Shown here piece after piece: positions 61,246 to 64,000 of a stretch of DNA of 64,000 nt. The stretch lies in the NCBI GenBank assembly GCA_028533045.1, contig JAQQAP010000045.1:1-64000 (forward strand), read 5' to 3'. A program made the position numbers and the translations under genes. The notes under the pieces were generated by a model. It had not been told where the DNA came from. It searched no databases and saw only the letters and a program-made list of their open reading frames with translations. The stretch is from Spirochaetales bacterium (GTDB taxonomy: Bacteria; Spirochaetota; Spirochaetia; DSM-2461). Position 1 is the first letter of the stretch; each line of letters begins with the position of its first letter.

Positions 61246-64000
61246 GGTTTGCTTCGGTTCTCCTTTTTAGTTCCTGAAGGGGCGGGTAAGACTGATTGGC
61301 CTGTACCTTCCACAGCTCCTGTATGATCTGATAGGCCGCCACGTAGTCTCCGGCCACAAATTTTTCCTCCGCCGACTGATACTGACTGAGAGAAGCGGAA
61401 GAGAGGACCACCGTACTCTCGCCCCCCTCGTAGAGGCGCATTTGGTCAATCAGTTCACTGGCATCGGAGTTATTCGGGTTCAGGGCAATCGCTTCGCCCA
61501 GCTGTTCAATGGCTCCCGCAAAAAGGTTCAGATTTCCGCTGTCGAATACGGCCTTGGCGCTGGCGTAAAGTTCGTTACTCTTACGGAGTACCGCCGGATC
61601 GGGGGGCGGAATCTTAATCCCCAATTCGTATTCCAGGTTTAGAATATTATTCTGAATATTGGAATAGTCCGGAATAATCTCGGCAAGGTCCTTAAGGTCA
61701 ATGTAGGCCTGTTCCGGCTGGTAGGCACTCTGGGCCAGGGCATTACGATATTTCTCCGCAAAGGTCAGGGCAAAGTTTTCCTCGTCCCGGGCTTTAAGAA
61801 TACGCAGGTTTAATACGCTGGCGTTCTGATTCAACGGCATAAGAATGAGTACCTGGCGCAGGAAATCTTCCGCTCGGGTGAAGCTCTGCACGCTTTCCAC
61901 CTTTCTATTTTCCCTAAGCAAATTTATCCCGCTCTGGTAGTTCTTCCAGGCCAGATTAAGAAGCTGGGAAATTTCATTGTAAAGGGGATTGCTCTCTTCC
62001 AGGTACCGCCCCGATTCTACGGAGAGGGCGGTCCGCACCAGACTCATCCAGTAGGCAAGCTCGCTGTTTTCGTCTGTGTTGGTGGTGAACCACTTGTTTT
62101 CCGCCTGAATCAAACGGGCTTCACTCTGGGCATAAAGACCCTGAAAATAGAGGTTCTTTCCCTGATTAATCAATTCACGCACTTCCCGGATAACCTGTTT
62201 GTTCTCTTCGTCCACAATTCGAGCCTGAAGGGCGGCGATCCGGGCATCCAGATCGTCCCGGTTAAAACTGTCCTCATCGTAGGAGAGAGCGGAAACATAG
62301 AGCTGCTGGGCCAGGGCCAATTCATCCCGAGCCAGCTGAAAATTGGCGTAATAGAGCTGCCGTTCGGCCTGATTAAAGCGGAACTCTCCGGCATTGTAAT
62401 CCTTTTGAGCCAAATAAATAAAGTTTTCCCCGTCCTCCTGCATCAGAGCGATTTCCTGATCAAAGGAAACGGCCCGTTCCAGGATGGCATCGGCCCGGAT
62501 AATATAGGGATTCAGTTGAGTGCCGTCGTAAATAGCGTTCTGTTCGTCCGTGTAAAGATCCCGGTAGGAGGAAGCCTGACTTACCAGAGCGTTTAACTGT
62601 TCGTCCAGCAGGGCCAGGTCCGCCAAAGCTCTCTGGGGATAACGGAAAAGGAGATCCTCTCCCTGGGAAACACCGCTTATGTAGTCCGCATCCCGGGACA
62701 GTCGCTCTTCATATTCGGCCAGAAGAGTTTCCGGTTCAACAATGTCAAAGTCGGCCATGGCCAAAACAATATTTTCTTCCAGAATCTTTCCCCGGTCAAT
62801 CAGATGGTCCGTATCTTTTTGCGTACTATCCAGGGGGGAGTTCGTTTTATCCTGCAAGAGGGGGTCAAGGCTCCACACAAGCTCTTTGCCTTCCACTTCT
62901 TCCGCCAGGGGAACATAATTGGACCACTCGGTCAAAACGGCTTCACGGAGATTTTCGTAGAAGTCCCGGTCCCCTTCGGTAAAGAAGAACTCGTTATTAT
63001 CCAGAGCTTCCTGCCCGGCAATAAGCTTCTCATAATCGCCGTAACGGGCTTCACGCTCTTTGGTTCGCCGGTAATCATCGTAGTACTTGGCCGCAATACG
63101 CTGCCCAACCCTGTCGATGGTTCCATCACGGTTAAGGTAAATTCTATCCAAGACCCATTGGTATAAATCAAGCAGTTCATCCGTCTGATCGGCAGCCCTT
63201 TCAAAACTCGGAGTCGATTCGGCCCAGTTACCCACGGAATAATTGGCATAACCCTCATCCCAATAACGTATCTGGTTTTCCAGGGCAACTGTCAAAGACC
63301 GGTCCAGAGCCTCTTCCAGGAAATAGTCCACGGCCACCGTAACCCCTTCCCAGTCATCCACACTTTGACGACCGGCCAGAAGACGGTTCATGAAGGAGAG
63401 GTGAAAGTCTTCCACCCCCTTGTTCCCTTCCATGACCAGCTTGTTCTGCCGGTCGTATACAGTGGAGATACGATATATATCGTTGCGGATTTCCACAAGA
63501 TCGCTTACCCCGTATAGCTCCCAGTTCGTCTCCAGACGCTCCAAATCCAATACCAGCTCCTCATAGGCCCGGTAAACCGGATCCTTAATCAGATTTCCGT
63601 ATCCACTCTCATCAAAGGTTTGACGAAAAAGCTCAAAACCGGTCTGGTAGAGCTCTATGGCCTGCCGATACTCCCCTTCATCCAAAAACACCAGGGCCTT
63701 GTCCATAATTTCGTTAAAGATTTTTCTGTAGTAGACCAACTCCGCACTAATACGGGCATCACGAATCGCCAGACGTGTGGCCTCATTGGGATTACTGTCC
63801 AGAGAGTCCAGTTCCCGAATCAGGTTTAGGGCCTCTTCATAGTCTTCGTCCTCAAAAAGGACCTTGATCAAATCGTCATAAAGGCTGTTGTAGCTGTCCC
63901 GCACATCTTTTATATAGCGGATCTTGTTCTGGGCCAGTTCAAAATACTCCGGATTTTGCTTGGAAAGGGCAATAAGAACCTCTATGGCTTCGTTAAAATT
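61235..64000 (-). CDS. Very large TPR-like helical protein, partial
   Basis: At least 921 residues are visible; the frame is open to the right edge of the window, so the N-terminus lies outside. It is nearly all alpha-helical, with repeated Tyr/Leu/Ala and Asp-rich 34-36-residue-like units such as AYEELVLDLERLETNWELYG and LYVSALSYDEDSFNRDDLDA. That pattern is typical of TPR solenoids. No catalytic motif was found. It probably forms a protein-binding scaffold in the same operon as the SpoIIE phosphatase and zinc-ribbon genes. Confidence 0.75.
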   Translation of the reverse strand, partial: NFNEAIEVLIALSKQNPEYFELAQNKIRYIKDVRDSYNSLYDDLIKVLFEDEDYEEALNLIRELDSLDSNPNEATRLAIRDARISAELVYYRKIFNEIMDKALVFLDEGEYRQAIELYQTGFELFRQTFDESGYGNLIKDPVYRAYEELVLDLERLETNWELYGVSDLVEIRNDIYRISTVYDRQNKLVMEGNKGVEDFHLSFMNRLLAGRQSVDDWEGVTVAVDYFLEEALDRSLTVALENQIRYWDEGYANYSVGNWAESTPSFERAADQTDELLDLYQWVLDRIYLNRDGTIDRVGQRIAAKYYDDYRRTKEREARYGDYEKLIAGQEALDNNEFFFTEGDRDFYENLREAVLTEWSNYVPLAEEVEGKELVWSLDPLLQDKTNSPLDSTQKDTDHLIDRGKILEENIVLAMADFDIVEPETLLAEYEERLSRDADYISGVSQGEDLLFRYPQRALADLALLDEQLNALVSQASSYRDLYTDEQNAIYDGTQLNPYIIRADAILERAVSFDQEIALMQEDGENFIYLAQKDYNAGEFRFNQAERQLYYANFQLARDELALAQQLYVSALSYDEDSFNRDDLDARIAALQARIVDEENKQVIREVRELINQGKNLYFQGLYAQSEARLIQAENKWFTTNTDENSELAYWMSLVRTALSVESGRYLEESNPLYNEISQLLNLAWKNYQSGINLLRENRKVESVQSFTRAEDFLRQVLILMPLNQNASVLNLRILKARDEENFALTFAEKYRNALAQSAYQPEQAYIDLKDLAEIIPDYSNIQNNILNLEYELGIKIPPPDPAVLRKSNELYASAKAVFDSGNLNLFAGAIEQLGEAIALNPNNSDASELIDQMRLYEGGESTVVLSSASLSQYQSAEEKFVAGDYVAAYQIIQELWKVQANQSYPPLQELKRRTEANLGL

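Overview
The window reads as chromosomal DNA of a free-living member of the Spirochaetota. This is an inference from gene families, not from a marker gene. The indicators are a DUF4954 beta-helix protein, a 7TM-DISM/chemoreceptor gene, a secreted beta-propeller protein fused to a SpoIIE phosphatase beside a very large TPR-like protein, and several hypothetical proteins of spirochaetal type. Genes are tightly packed. Many start or stop codons overlap (ATGA, GTGA, TTGA, TAATG). TTG and GTG starts are common.

Layout: 1-5.0 kb holds a partial gene, a possible HTH regulator, a double-NUDIX protein, a broken 7TM-DISM/MCP receptor and purU. 5.03-5.56 kb is a tandem-repeat array. 5.6-12.5 kb carries DUF4954, an AlaA-type aminotransferase, a membrane protein, an HD-GYP variant and a fused nucleoside kinase. 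12.5-18.4 kb has a membrane protein, an ArsR-PHP pair, a glycosyltransferase, a cysteine desulfurase, 5-formyl-THF cyclo-ligase, a 45-residue lipoprotein, DUF456 and QueD. 18.4-18.8 kb has two identical tRNA-Asn genes, each with its own promoter and terminator. 18.9-25 kb has an outer-membrane protein, a compact MoxR/DUF58/DUF4129-like/MoxR cluster, a PlsC-like acyltransferase and trxB. 25-30.5 kb has a GNAT enzyme, an HU-fusion protein, a SatD-like gene followed by a DUF3307 remnant, an FmdB protein, a CHASE4-GGDEF cyclase, ndk and maf. 30.6-39 kb is rpsB-tsf, then frr-uppS-cdsA-dxr-rseP and a secreted protein. 39-42.3 kb (minus) is rpsF-ssb-rpsR-rplI-dnaB-comFB-like. 42.5-50 kb has an M23 peptidase, dapB, dapA, prmC, rel and trmL. 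49.7-56.5 kb has an AraC regulator, transporters, a class III Fic protein and DUF192. 56.5-64 kb has the large phosphatase and the TPR-like protein.

Together the core genes cover translation and ribosome recycling, lipid and isoprenoid synthesis (uppS, cdsA, dxr, plsC), lysine synthesis (dapA, dapB), one-carbon folate metabolism (purU, cyclo-ligase), stringent response and replication (dnaB, ssb). Signalling genes are numerous (MCP, HD-GYP, GGDEF, SpoIIE, AraC, ArsR, Fic).

Two features stand out. First, at least eight genes have a promoter -10 box only 6-9 bases before the start codon and no Shine-Dalgarno, which predicts leaderless mRNAs. Second, three loci lack a conserved internal piece: the 7TM-DISM receptor, the DUF58 protein and the DUF3307 partner of SatD. 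That means either real gene decay or assembly errors. I see no CRISPR array, insertion sequence, rRNA or prophage.
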